Assembly (NCBI GenBank): GCA_947624455.1
Contig: CANQKL010000071.1
Span: forward strand, 1 to 8,016
From: an uncultured Clostridia bacterium
Lineage (GTDB): Bacteria > Bacillota > Clostridia > UMGS1883
Direction: 5' to 3'
DNA: 8,016 nucleotides
Part shown: positions 1 through 4,224 of the stretch, piece by piece
Position numbering within the stretch: position 1 is the stretch's first letter
How the letters are laid out: each line of letters begins with the position of its first letter
The notes under the pieces: generated by a model
The model's input: only the letters and a program-made list of their open reading frames with translations
Databases searched by the model: none
Told to the model about the DNA's origin: nothing
Program-made: the position numbers and the translations under genes

Positions 1-52
1 CCACGATAAAGGCCCGGGTTATAAAGCCATAGGAAAACATCTTCAATATCAC
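1..52 (-). CDS. znuB: Metal ABC transporter permease (ZnuB/MntB-like), 5' fragment
   Basis: Only the first 17 codons are in the window; the gene runs off the left edge. From GTG the reading is M-I-L-K followed by MFSYGFITRAFIV, which resembles the amino end of the ABC-3 permease family, where a short 'YGF.. RA' stretch leads into the first membrane helix. I chose the GTG at 52-50 because a strong Shine-Dalgarno (GGGAGGTGAGG, about 58-68) sits some 7 nt upstream, and because the GTG overlaps the TGA of the ATPase gene as GTGA. In-frame TTG (46) and ATG (40) are alternative starts with less suitable spacing. Its place after a binding-protein gene and an ATPase gene is what makes the permease call convincing. 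It would form the membrane channel for metal uptake. The identification rests on few residues plus context. Confidence 0.72.
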   Translation of the reverse strand, partial: MILKMFSYGFITRAFIV

Positions 53-756
53 AGGGCCTCACCTCCCAAGAAGCTCTCTCCGACCTTTGTTTTTACATAG
101 TCGGCGGTTTTGCCGTAAAACAAGACCTCGCTGTCCCCCAGATGCAGCACCGAGGTGGAATAGCGCAATGCGCCAGAAATATCGTGGCTAACCATTACAA
201 CGGTTACGCCCTCCCGGCTCAGGCCGGAGATAAGCCGATAAAACTCCCCCGTGGCAATGGGATCCAAAGCCGTCGTAGGCTCGTCCAACAGTATCATTCT
301 GTCCGCGCCGCAAAGGGACCGGGCCAGGAGGACGCGCTGCTGTTGGCCGCCGGAAAGGCTGCGGTAGCTTTCATTTCTTATATCTGTGATTCCCAGCCGC
401 TCCATAGCCGCCTTCGCCTTTGACTTCTCACCGCGGTTGTAGAACGGCCTTAGTCCCATTGAGCCTTGGCAGCCGGACAGGACTACCTCTCTAACCGAAG
501 CGGGAAAATCCCGCTGCACCTGGGTTTTCTGCGGCATATAGCCTATATCCCGTCGGGAAAAGCCCTTCTCAAAGTGGATATGCCCGCTGGCCGTGGATTT
601 GAGTCCGAGTATGGCTTTCACAAGCGAACTCTTGCCGCTGCCATTTTCGCCGAAAATACACAGGAAATCCCCTTCATTCACGTCAAAATTCAGTCCGCTG
701 ACCACGGCTTTGCCATCGTAGCTTATGCTCAAATCCCGAACCTGTATAAGTCTCAT
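49..756 (-). CDS. znuC: Metal (Zn/Mn-type) ABC transporter ATP-binding protein
   Basis: This 235-residue protein has the complete set of ABC ATPase motifs: Walker A GENGSGKS (36-43), Q-loop Gln76 in YMPQ, signature LSGGQQQR (134-141), Walker B MILLDEP (154-160) followed by the D-loop, and the switch His191 in MVSHD. The length and compact single-domain layout fit the ZnuC/MntB/AdcC group, which powers import of zinc or manganese. ATP hydrolysis by a dimer on the inner membrane face would drive the adjacent permease. The start ATG at 756-754 overlaps the znuA stop as ATGA and follows GGGAGG by 7 nt. Its own stop overlaps the permease start as GTGA. Metal specificity cannot be read from the ATPase; zinc is inferred from the His-rich binding protein and the Fur/Zur-type regulator next door. 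Confidence 0.93.
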   Translation of the reverse strand: MRLIQVRDLSISYDGKAVVSGLNFDVNEGDFLCIFGENGSGKSSLVKAILGLKSTASGHIHFEKGFSRRDIGYMPQKTQVQRDFPASVREVVLSGCQGSMGLRPFYNRGEKSKAKAAMERLGITDIRNESYRSLSGGQQQRVLLARSLCGADRMILLDEPTTALDPIATGEFYRLISGLSREGVTVVMVSHDISGALRYSTSVLHLGDSEVLFYGKTADYVKTKVGESFLGGEAL

Positions 757-1667
757 TTCAATGCCTCCCTTAAATTTTCAGCGTTCCGCCGCATCAGGCT
801 GAGATAGGTTTCTCCCCTGTCCCACTCCTCCTGAGACAGATTGTGACAGGAATGGAGCATAAGAGGCTTTGCGCCAGTCTCGTCGGCTATCAAGCGGGCG
901 ACGGAGTTGTTGGACAGCTCCTCATAAAACACCGCCGCAGTACCCTCCGCCCGCATTTCGTCGATCATGTCACAGATGCGCCTGACCGAAGGCTCCGTGT
1001 CCGAGGAGCAGGAATCGTAGGCCGCCTCACATTCAAGGCCGTACTCACGGACGAAGTATGACATACTGAACCGCCCGCCATGATATATCTTTCTCTTATT
1101 TGCGTGTTGAATTATTTCGCGAAATTTGGAGTCAAGCTCCCGCAGCCCGGCCTTGAGGTTTTCTGCGTTGAGCCGGTAATAATCGGCGTTTTCCGAGTCG
1201 GCCGAAGCTATTGCCTCAAGAAGGTTGTCCACTATTGCGAGGCAGTTCACCGGGCTGGTCCAAATGTGGGGGTCCATTTCGTGCCGGTGGTCAGAATGGC
1301 CCTCGTGGTCTTGCTCCTCATCGGCGGCCAGCTCTATACCGGCGCTGGCGTCCACAACGGCGGGAGTCCCGTCCAGTCCCTCCAAAAGGGCCGGAACCCA
1401 CGGCTCCATGTATTCCCCAGTCCAGACAAAGACGTCGCAGCCGTCAATGTCTATCACGTCCCCGGTGGACGGCTCATAGCTATGGCTCTCCTTGCCGGGG
1501 GTCAGCAGCAGCTTAACTTCCGCCCTGTCGCCGCCAATGGCGCGGGCAAAATCGAAGGTGGGGAAAATCGTGGCTATAATCTGCGGCTTTCCGTTGTCGG
1601 GCGAGGTCTTTTCTCCGCAGCCCGCCAACATAAACAGGGCGGCTATAAGACAAAGAACCTTTTTCAT
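753..1667 (-). CDS. znuA: Zinc/metal ABC transporter substrate-binding lipoprotein
   Basis: This is a 304-residue cluster A-I (ZnuA/TroA type) metal-binding protein. MKKVLCLIAALFMLAGC is a lipoprotein signal with lipobox LAGC, so Cys17 would be lipidated and the protein held on the outer face of the membrane. Candidate ligands in family positions are His62 in KESHSYEP, His134 in DPHIW and His196 in YHGGRFS. A short acidic, His-rich loop (about 116-132, with His121, 124, 127 and 129) lies just before DPHIW, as in zinc-specific members. Near the C-terminus the motif LHSCHN (271-276) stands roughly where many relatives have a ligand Asp. The start at 1667 is preferred over an in-frame TTG at 1694: it has GGGAGGG 6 nt upstream, begins directly at the signal peptide, and overlaps the repressor stop as ATGA. 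It delivers metal to the ZnuC/ZnuB-like transporter downstream. Confidence 0.92.
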   Translation of the reverse strand: MKKVLCLIAALFMLAGCGEKTSPDNGKPQIIATIFPTFDFARAIGGDRAEVKLLLTPGKESHSYEPSTGDVIDIDGCDVFVWTGEYMEPWVPALLEGLDGTPAVVDASAGIELAADEEQDHEGHSDHRHEMDPHIWTSPVNCLAIVDNLLEAIASADSENADYYRLNAENLKAGLRELDSKFREIIQHANKRKIYHGGRFSMSYFVREYGLECEAAYDSCSSDTEPSVRRICDMIDEMRAEGTAAVFYEELSNNSVARLIADETGAKPLMLHSCHNLSQEEWDRGETYLSLMRRNAENLREALK

Positions 1668-2065
1668 TGTCCGCCCTCCCTGCACCGCTTGCAAAGGCCG
1701 TACATCACGGTACGGCTGTTGTCCACCAAGAAGCCGTGATGCTCAAGTATATGCGGCCCAAGTTCGCTGAGAAAGTCGCAGTCCACATGGATAAGTGTCC
1801 CGCAGCCCAGACATTTAAGGTGGAAATGCTCATGACAGTCCTCGCCGCCGCCCACATACTGATAGCAGGCGCCGCCGTCAAGGTTATACTTGCGCACCAG
1901 CCCTGCCTCCACCATTTTTTCCAACTGCCGATAGATGGTGGCAAGGCCCACCGATCCTTCCTCCCGAAGCCGCGCGCCGATGTCGGCGGCGCTTACGTGG
2001 GGCCGGTCGGAGTTTTTCAGATATTCCAATATTAGCTCCCGCTGCTTTGTTTTGTAGTCAGCCAT
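1664..2065 (-). CDS. zur: Fur-family transcriptional repressor, probably Zur
   Basis: This 133-residue protein has the Fur fold. An N-terminal winged helix includes the recognition-helix stretch VGLATIYRQLEKM (39-51). A C-terminal metal-binding dimerisation domain carries the His/Cys-rich segment CHEHFHLKCLGCGTLIH (77-93). The pairs CLGC (Cys85/88) and CKRC (Cys125/128) form the usual structural zinc site; His78, His80, His82, His93, Cys96, His109 and His110 are candidate regulatory ligands. Fur-family members bind DNA when loaded with metal. Because it is the first gene of an operon encoding a ZnuA-type transporter, a zinc sensor (Zur) is the best guess, but Fur, Mur or PerR specificity cannot be excluded from sequence. 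The start is supported by GGAGG (2074-2078) 8 nt upstream. The stop overlaps the znuA ATG. Confidence 0.9.
   Translation of the reverse strand: MADYKTKQRELILEYLKNSDRPHVSAADIGARLREEGSVGLATIYRQLEKMVEAGLVRKYNLDGGACYQYVGGGEDCHEHFHLKCLGCGTLIHVDCDFLSELGPHILEHHGFLVDNSRTVMYGLCKRCREGGQ
1674..1680 (-). promoter_or_regulatory. Ribosome binding site fixing the znuA start
   Basis: GGGAGGG lies inside the last codons of the repressor gene, 6 nt before the ATG at 1667. It decides between this start and the in-frame TTG at 1694, which would add nine residues ahead of the lipoprotein signal and has no comparable site. Confidence 0.8.
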
Positions 2066-2094
2066 AAATTTCGCCTCCGCTGGCGGTCAAATTA

Positions 2095-2111
2095 AAAATG
2101 ATTCTCATTTT
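2095..2111. promoter_or_regulatory. Fur/Zur-type operator overlapping the zur-znu transcription start
   Basis: AAAATGATTCTCATTTT is a perfect inverted repeat with 7-bp arms (AAAATGA and TCATTTT) around TTC. Its core AATGATTCTCATT strongly resembles classical Fur-box half sites. The AT-rich flanks continue the symmetry imperfectly. It lies about 9 bp downstream of the -10 hexamer, covering the expected start of transcription, so a bound metallo-repressor would block initiation. That implies negative autoregulation of the repressor gene together with the transporter genes. The match to a Fur-family site is seen in the sequence; which family member binds is inferred from the adjacent gene. Confidence 0.82.
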
Positions 2112-2120
2112 TTAATTTGT

Positions 2121-2149
2121 ATTTTATCACAAGCGGCTGCCTTTGTCAA
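2121..2149 (-). promoter_or_regulatory. Sigma-A-type promoter of the zur-znuACB operon
   Basis: On the minus strand, TTGACA (2149-2144) is separated by exactly 17 nt from TAAAAT (2126-2121), with TG one base before the -10 hexamer (extended -10). Transcription should start near 2114, leaving a leader of about 50 nt before the ATG at 2065. The -35 begins directly after the T-tract of the pdxT terminator. Confidence 0.85.
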
Positions 2150-2150
2150 T

Positions 2151-2197
2151 AGAAAATATAAAATCCCCGCAAAGATCCTTCGACAGGTCTTTGCGGG
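2151..2197 (-). terminator. Rho-independent terminator of pdxST
   Basis: On the minus strand, CCCGCAAAGA pairs perfectly with TCTTTGCGGG (arms 2188-2197 and 2166-2175), with further CCT/AGG pairing toward a small loop. A T-rich tail, GATTTTATATTTT, follows. It begins 8 bp after the pdxT stop and separates the pdxST unit from the zur operon, whose -35 lies at the end of the tail. Confidence 0.93.
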
Positions 2198-2204
2198 TAG
2201 TTGT

Positions 2205-2777
2205 TTATTTTATGCCTTGCACTATGTCCAAAAAATATTTATGCACCGAGGTATCGCCGTCCACCTCAGGGTGGAATGAGATCCCCAGGACATTGCCCCT
2301 GCGGGCGGCCACAATATTGCCGTCCACTCGGGCTAAGACATCCACATCCTCGTCCGCGCTTTCAATGTACGGGGCCCGGATAAAGGTCATGGGTATTTTA
2401 CCTATGCCCTTGAACTCCTCCTCGGCGTAAAAGCTGCCAAGCTGGCGGCCATAAGCGTTGCGGCGAACGGTCACAGGCAGTACGTCAAAATAGACGTTGT
2501 CATCGTTGGACAGCCGCTTTGCCAGCAGTATCAGTCCGGCACAGGTGCCAAAAACCGGAGTACCGGCAAGTATCTTTTCTCTAATCGGCTCAAAAAGGCC
2601 CAATTCCCGCAGGAGCTTGCCCTGGACAGTACTCTCCCCTCCGGGCAGCACAAGGCCGTCAAAGGGACGGTCAAGGTCAGCCCTTTCCCTGATTTCAAAA
2701 ACCTGAGCGCCCAGGCTCTCAAGCATGGCCTCATGCTCGGCAAAGTCGCCCTGTACCGCCAAAACGGCTATCGTCAT
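2205..2777 (-). CDS. pdxT: Pyridoxal 5'-phosphate synthase glutaminase subunit PdxT
   Basis: This 190-residue class I glutamine amidotransferase hydrolyses glutamine and passes ammonia to PdxS in the deoxyxylulose 5-phosphate-independent route to vitamin B6. Family motifs are intact: AVQGDFAEH (7-15), the oxyanion-loop motif PGGEST (45-50), the nucleophile Cys79 in GTCAGLILLA, and His169 and Glu171 of the triad in SFHPE. The length matches the usual 185-200 residues, so the protein appears complete. It lies 45 bp downstream of pdxS with a G-rich ribosome binding site (GGGGGA) before the ATG. It is very probably cotranscribed with pdxS from the promoter at 3739-3767 and ended by the hairpin at 2166-2197. 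The cytosolic product would join a PdxS ring to form the usual 12+12 complex (family knowledge). Confidence 0.97.
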   Translation of the reverse strand: MTIAVLAVQGDFAEHEAMLESLGAQVFEIRERADLDRPFDGLVLPGGESTVQGKLLRELGLFEPIREKILAGTPVFGTCAGLILLAKRLSNDDNVYFDVLPVTVRRNAYGRQLGSFYAEEEFKGIGKIPMTFIRAPYIESADEDVDVLARVDGNIVAARRGNVLGISFHPEVDGDTSVHKYFLDIVQGIK

Positions 2778-2822
2778 TTTTATCCCCCATTCTACCGTCT
2801 TGCAATTAGACCGCTTCGCGTC

Positions 2823-3695
2823 TTATTTGCCCCTCTCGGCCATAAGCAGCTCTATCTCCTGCTCGTTTATGCCAACCATAGCTTCGCCAAGGTTTTCACT
2901 GAGCTGGGCGATGAGCTTGGCGTCAGTGTAGTTGGTAACGGCCTTGACGATAGCGGCGGCGCGCTTGGCGGGGTTGCCGCTCTTGAAGATGCCGCTGCCC
3001 ACAAACACTCCCTCGGCTCCCAGCTGCATCATCAGGGCCGCGTCGGCTGGAGTAGCTACGCCGCCAGCGGCAAAGTTCACAACGGGAAGCTTGCCGTTTT
3101 CATGGACATATTTTACCAGATCATAGGGAACCTGGAGAAGCTTCGCGGCGTCAAAAAGCTCGTCCTCCCGCATGGATACCAGGCGGCGAATCTCGCTTTG
3201 CATCATGCGCATATGGCGCACGGCCTGAACCACATCGCCAGTGCCAGGCTCACCCTTGGTGCGAATCATGCTCGCGCCCTCGTTAATGCGGCGCAAAGCC
3301 TCGCCCAGATCCTTGGCGCCGCAGACAAAAGGCACCTTAAACTTAGTCTTGTCGATGTGGTACTTGTCGTCGGCGGGAGAAAGCACCTCCGACTCGTCTA
3401 TATAGTCTATCTCTATGGCCTCAAGAAGCTGAGCCTCCACAAAATGACCTATGCGGCACTTTGCCATTACGGGGATGGAAACAGCCTCCTGTATCCCCTT
3501 TATCATGGCGGGATCGCTCATACGGGACACGCCGCCCGCGGCCCTGATGTCGGCGGGGATACGTTCCAGAGCCATAACCGCGCAGGCGCCGGCCTCCTGA
3601 GCAATGCGGGCCTGTTCGGGAGTGGTAACGTCCATTATGACGCCGCCCTTCAGCATCTGGGCAAGATTTTTGTTAAGCTCATAACGGTTTTCCAT
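2823..3695 (-). CDS. pdxS: Pyridoxal 5'-phosphate synthase lyase subunit PdxS
   Basis: This 290-residue (beta/alpha)8-barrel enzyme makes pyridoxal 5'-phosphate from ribose 5-phosphate, glyceraldehyde 3-phosphate and ammonia supplied by PdxT. The sequence is highly conserved. Asp22 lies in GGVIMDVTTPEQA. Lys79 in PVMAKCRIGH is the Schiff-base lysine equivalent to Lys81 of the Bacillus enzyme. Lys147 in IRTKGEPGTGD matches the second catalytic lysine (Lys149 there). The phosphate-binding NFAAGGVATPADA and FVGSGIFKS segments are also present. Length and both ends match the family, so it appears intact. The ATG at 3695 follows a purine-rich AGGATAGGATAT leader. It is the first gene of a two-gene unit with pdxT and is served by a near-perfect sigma-A promoter. 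Confidence 0.98.
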   Translation of the reverse strand: MENRYELNKNLAQMLKGGVIMDVTTPEQARIAQEAGACAVMALERIPADIRAAGGVSRMSDPAMIKGIQEAVSIPVMAKCRIGHFVEAQLLEAIEIDYIDESEVLSPADDKYHIDKTKFKVPFVCGAKDLGEALRRINEGASMIRTKGEPGTGDVVQAVRHMRMMQSEIRRLVSMREDELFDAAKLLQVPYDLVKYVHENGKLPVVNFAAGGVATPADAALMMQLGAEGVFVGSGIFKSGNPAKRAAAIVKAVTNYTDAKLIAQLSENLGEAMVGINEQEIELLMAERGK

Positions 3696-3720
3696 TATAT
3701 CCTATCCTTTCACTATGTAA

Positions 3721-3740
3721 TTGCTTTATACTTGCTTTAT
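3721..3740 (-). repeat. Two direct repeats ATAAAGCAA over the pdxS start site
   Basis: On the minus strand, ATAAAGCAA occurs at 3740-3732 and again at 3729-3721, an 11-bp period or about one helical turn. It overlaps the end of the -10 element and the expected start of transcription. Tandem direct repeats near pdx promoters are known as operators for MocR-type PdxR regulators, but no such gene is in the window. An operator role is therefore only a suggestion. Confidence 0.5.
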
Positions 3741-3767
3741 TATAACACCCTTTTCAGTCCTTGTCAA
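3739..3767 (-). promoter_or_regulatory. Consensus sigma-A promoter of pdxST
   Basis: On the minus strand, a perfect TTGACA (3767-3762) is followed after exactly 17 nt by a perfect TATAAT (3744-3739), with TG one base upstream (extended -10). Transcription should start near 3732, giving a leader of about 37 nt. That is too short for a riboswitch, so any regulation is likely at initiation. A promoter this strong usually needs a repressor if expression is to be modulated. Confidence 0.93.
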
Positions 3768-3780
3768 CCTCAATTCTACC

Positions 3781-3880
3781 TAAATCTGTTGTGATTTTGC
3801 ACGATTTTTTTCGCCGAAGGTTTAAATAATCAGGGCAAAATTTTAAAATTATGTAAACCAATGTTTACATAAAAAAAGGG
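3781..3880. other. AT-rich gene-free stretch upstream of the pdxS promoter
   Basis: This stretch is markedly AT-rich compared with the surrounding coding DNA. It includes the weakly self-complementary run AAAATTTTAAAATT (3837-3850) and a run of A's at 3871-3877. I see no open reading frame with a ribosome binding site and no RNA gene. It contains one near-match DnaA box (TTTTGCACG, 3795-3803, 8 of 9) and the inverted repeat at 3849-3872. If the neighbouring DnaA boxes belong to an origin, this would be the natural candidate for the melting region. Confidence 0.5.
3849..3872. repeat. Perfect 10-bp inverted repeat TTATGTAAAC / GTTTACATAA
   Basis: The arms TTATGTAAAC (3849-3858) and GTTTACATAA (3863-3872) are exact reverse complements separated by CAAT. 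With a GC-poor stem and a 4-nt spacer it looks more like a dimeric protein-binding site than a terminator, although A's follow it on the plus strand. The same 10-mer recurs at 4011-4020 on the other side of the four consensus DnaA boxes. Confidence 0.8.
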
Positions 3881-3978
3881 TTTTCCACAGGTTTAGAGGG
3901 GGTACAACCCCTTTTGTTTCGGTTATCCACAAAGTTTTTCCACAGTTTCAACAACTGGATGGGGTCAATTGTGGAAAA
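3881..3978. promoter_or_regulatory. Cluster of four DnaA boxes
   Basis: Four exact matches to the DnaA-box consensus TTWTNCACA lie within 98 bp: TTTTCCACA at 3881-3889 (+), the strongest form TTATCCACA at 3923-3931 (+), TTTTCCACA at 3936-3944 (+), and TTTTCCACA on the minus strand at 3970-3978. A fifth, near-match box is at 3795-3803. Boxes 2 and 3 start 13 bp apart, and boxes 1 and 2 start 42 bp apart, about four helical turns. Such density is characteristic of chromosome origins or of DnaA-titrating or regulating clusters. No dnaA, dnaN, recF or rpmH gene is in the window, so I call a DnaA-binding cluster rather than oriC. It lies 114-211 bp upstream of the pdxS -35. Confidence 0.72.
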
Positions 3979-4010
3979 TTGCGAAGCCCTTGAACGTGGC
4001 CTTTTCTTTG

Positions 4011-4029
4011 GTTTACATAATTGTTAAAC
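4011..4029. repeat. Second copy of the GTTTACATAA repeat with a degenerate inverted partner
   Basis: GTTTACATAA at 4011-4020 is identical to the right arm of the palindrome at 3863-3872. It is followed after TT by GTTAAAC (4023-4029), a degenerate inverse copy, giving symmetric ends GTTTA and TAAAC. Together the two sites bracket the four consensus DnaA boxes. Confidence 0.65.
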
Positions 4030-4055
4030 GGATGTTCGGAGCCATATTTTAGACC

Positions 4056-4082
4056 AAAAAATAGCTCCCCCGAAGGGGAGCT
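4056..4082 (-). terminator. Terminator for the arabinofuranosidase transcript
   Basis: On the minus strand, AGCTCCCC (4082-4075) and GGGGAGCT (4070-4063) form a perfect 8-bp GC-rich stem closed by a C(UUCG)G tetraloop, followed by A and six T's (4061-4056). This is a textbook intrinsic terminator. It lies about 140 bp after the arabinofuranosidase stop and protects the DnaA-box region and pdxST from read-through. Confidence 0.93.
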
Positions 4083-4118
4083 TTGAAGCGTGCCGAAAAA
4101 GTTTCGACACGCTTCAAA
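4082..4118. repeat. Long hairpin with 11-bp outer stem
   Basis: TTTGAAGCGTG (4082-4092) pairs exactly with CACGCTTCAAA (4108-4118). Inside, CGAAA (4094-4098) pairs with TTTCG (4102-4106) after a single mismatch, giving about 16 bp in total with a 3-nt loop. Its left arm abuts the terminator stem and its right arm overlaps the next hairpin. No T-tract follows on either strand, so it is not itself a terminator. Confidence 0.8.
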
Positions 4119-4145
4119 GGGGAACCCGGTGCGGTTCCCCTTTGA
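4114..4145. repeat. Perfect 13-bp hairpin sharing an arm with its neighbour
   Basis: TCAAAGGGGAACC (4114-4126) and GGTTCCCCTTTGA (4133-4145) are exact reverse complements around the 6-nt loop CGGTGC. Bases 4114-4118 also belong to the stem of the hairpin at 4082-4118, so in a transcript the two cannot both be fully paired. Confidence 0.85.
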
Positions 4146-4159
4146 GATAATCTCTCCGT

Positions 4160-4210
4160 GTCGGGAGCTTTCGCTTACGAAAAATCAATAAATTGATTTT
4201 CTACCCCGAC
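4160..4210. repeat. Branched palindromic element just after the arabinofuranosidase stop
   Basis: GTCGGG (4160-4165) pairs with CCCGAC (4205-4210). The enclosed sequence contains two further inverted repeats: TTTCG/CGAAA around CTTA (4169-4182), and AAAATCAAT/ATTGATTTT around AA (4181-4200). They overlap by two bases at 4181-4182, which the second stem can give up. The fold is a three-way junction. It starts 15 bp after the arabinofuranosidase stop, so it would form the beginning of that mRNA's 3' untranslated end. It may be a dispersed palindromic repeat unit or an RNA-stabilising structure; one window cannot tell. Confidence 0.55.
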
Positions 4211-4224
4211 TGGCGTTCTAATTC

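Noticed and set aside
1668..1694. TTG at 1694 as the start of the ZnuA-like protein
   Set aside because: It would put nine non-hydrophobic residues before the lipoprotein signal and lacks a Shine-Dalgarno; the ATG at 1667 has both the signal and the ribosome site.
1080..2035. Plus-strand open frames opposite znuA and the repressor gene
   Set aside because: They are shadow frames over conserved genes, without ribosome binding sites or domains.
3696..3738. A B6- or metal-sensing riboswitch in the pdxS leader
   Set aside because: The predicted leader is only about 37 nt and has no substantial pairing.
2733..3794. Long plus-strand open frame (353 codons) opposite pdxS
   Set aside because: pdxS is unmistakable on the minus strand. 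The antisense frame runs through the pdxS promoter and has no recognisable domain or start signal.
3852..3869. TGTAAAC...GTTTACA read as a CcpA cre site or a BirA operator
   Set aside because: The spacing is wrong for both: cre sites are about 14-16 bp with a central CG, and BirA operators have a 14-16 bp gap, while here the gap is CAAT only.
3795..4029. Calling this oriC outright
   Set aside because: DnaA boxes and an AT-rich stretch are present, but there is no dnaA or dnaN neighbour and I could not identify DnaA-trio repeats. It is kept as a DnaA-box cluster.
4144..4154. Small palindrome GAGATAATCTC
   Set aside because: The stem is too short to support a separate feature between two much stronger ones.
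3779..4224. CRISPR array or tRNA in the gene-free region
   Set aside because: There are no regularly spaced long direct repeats and no cloverleaf; the inverted repeats are hairpins of differing sequence.
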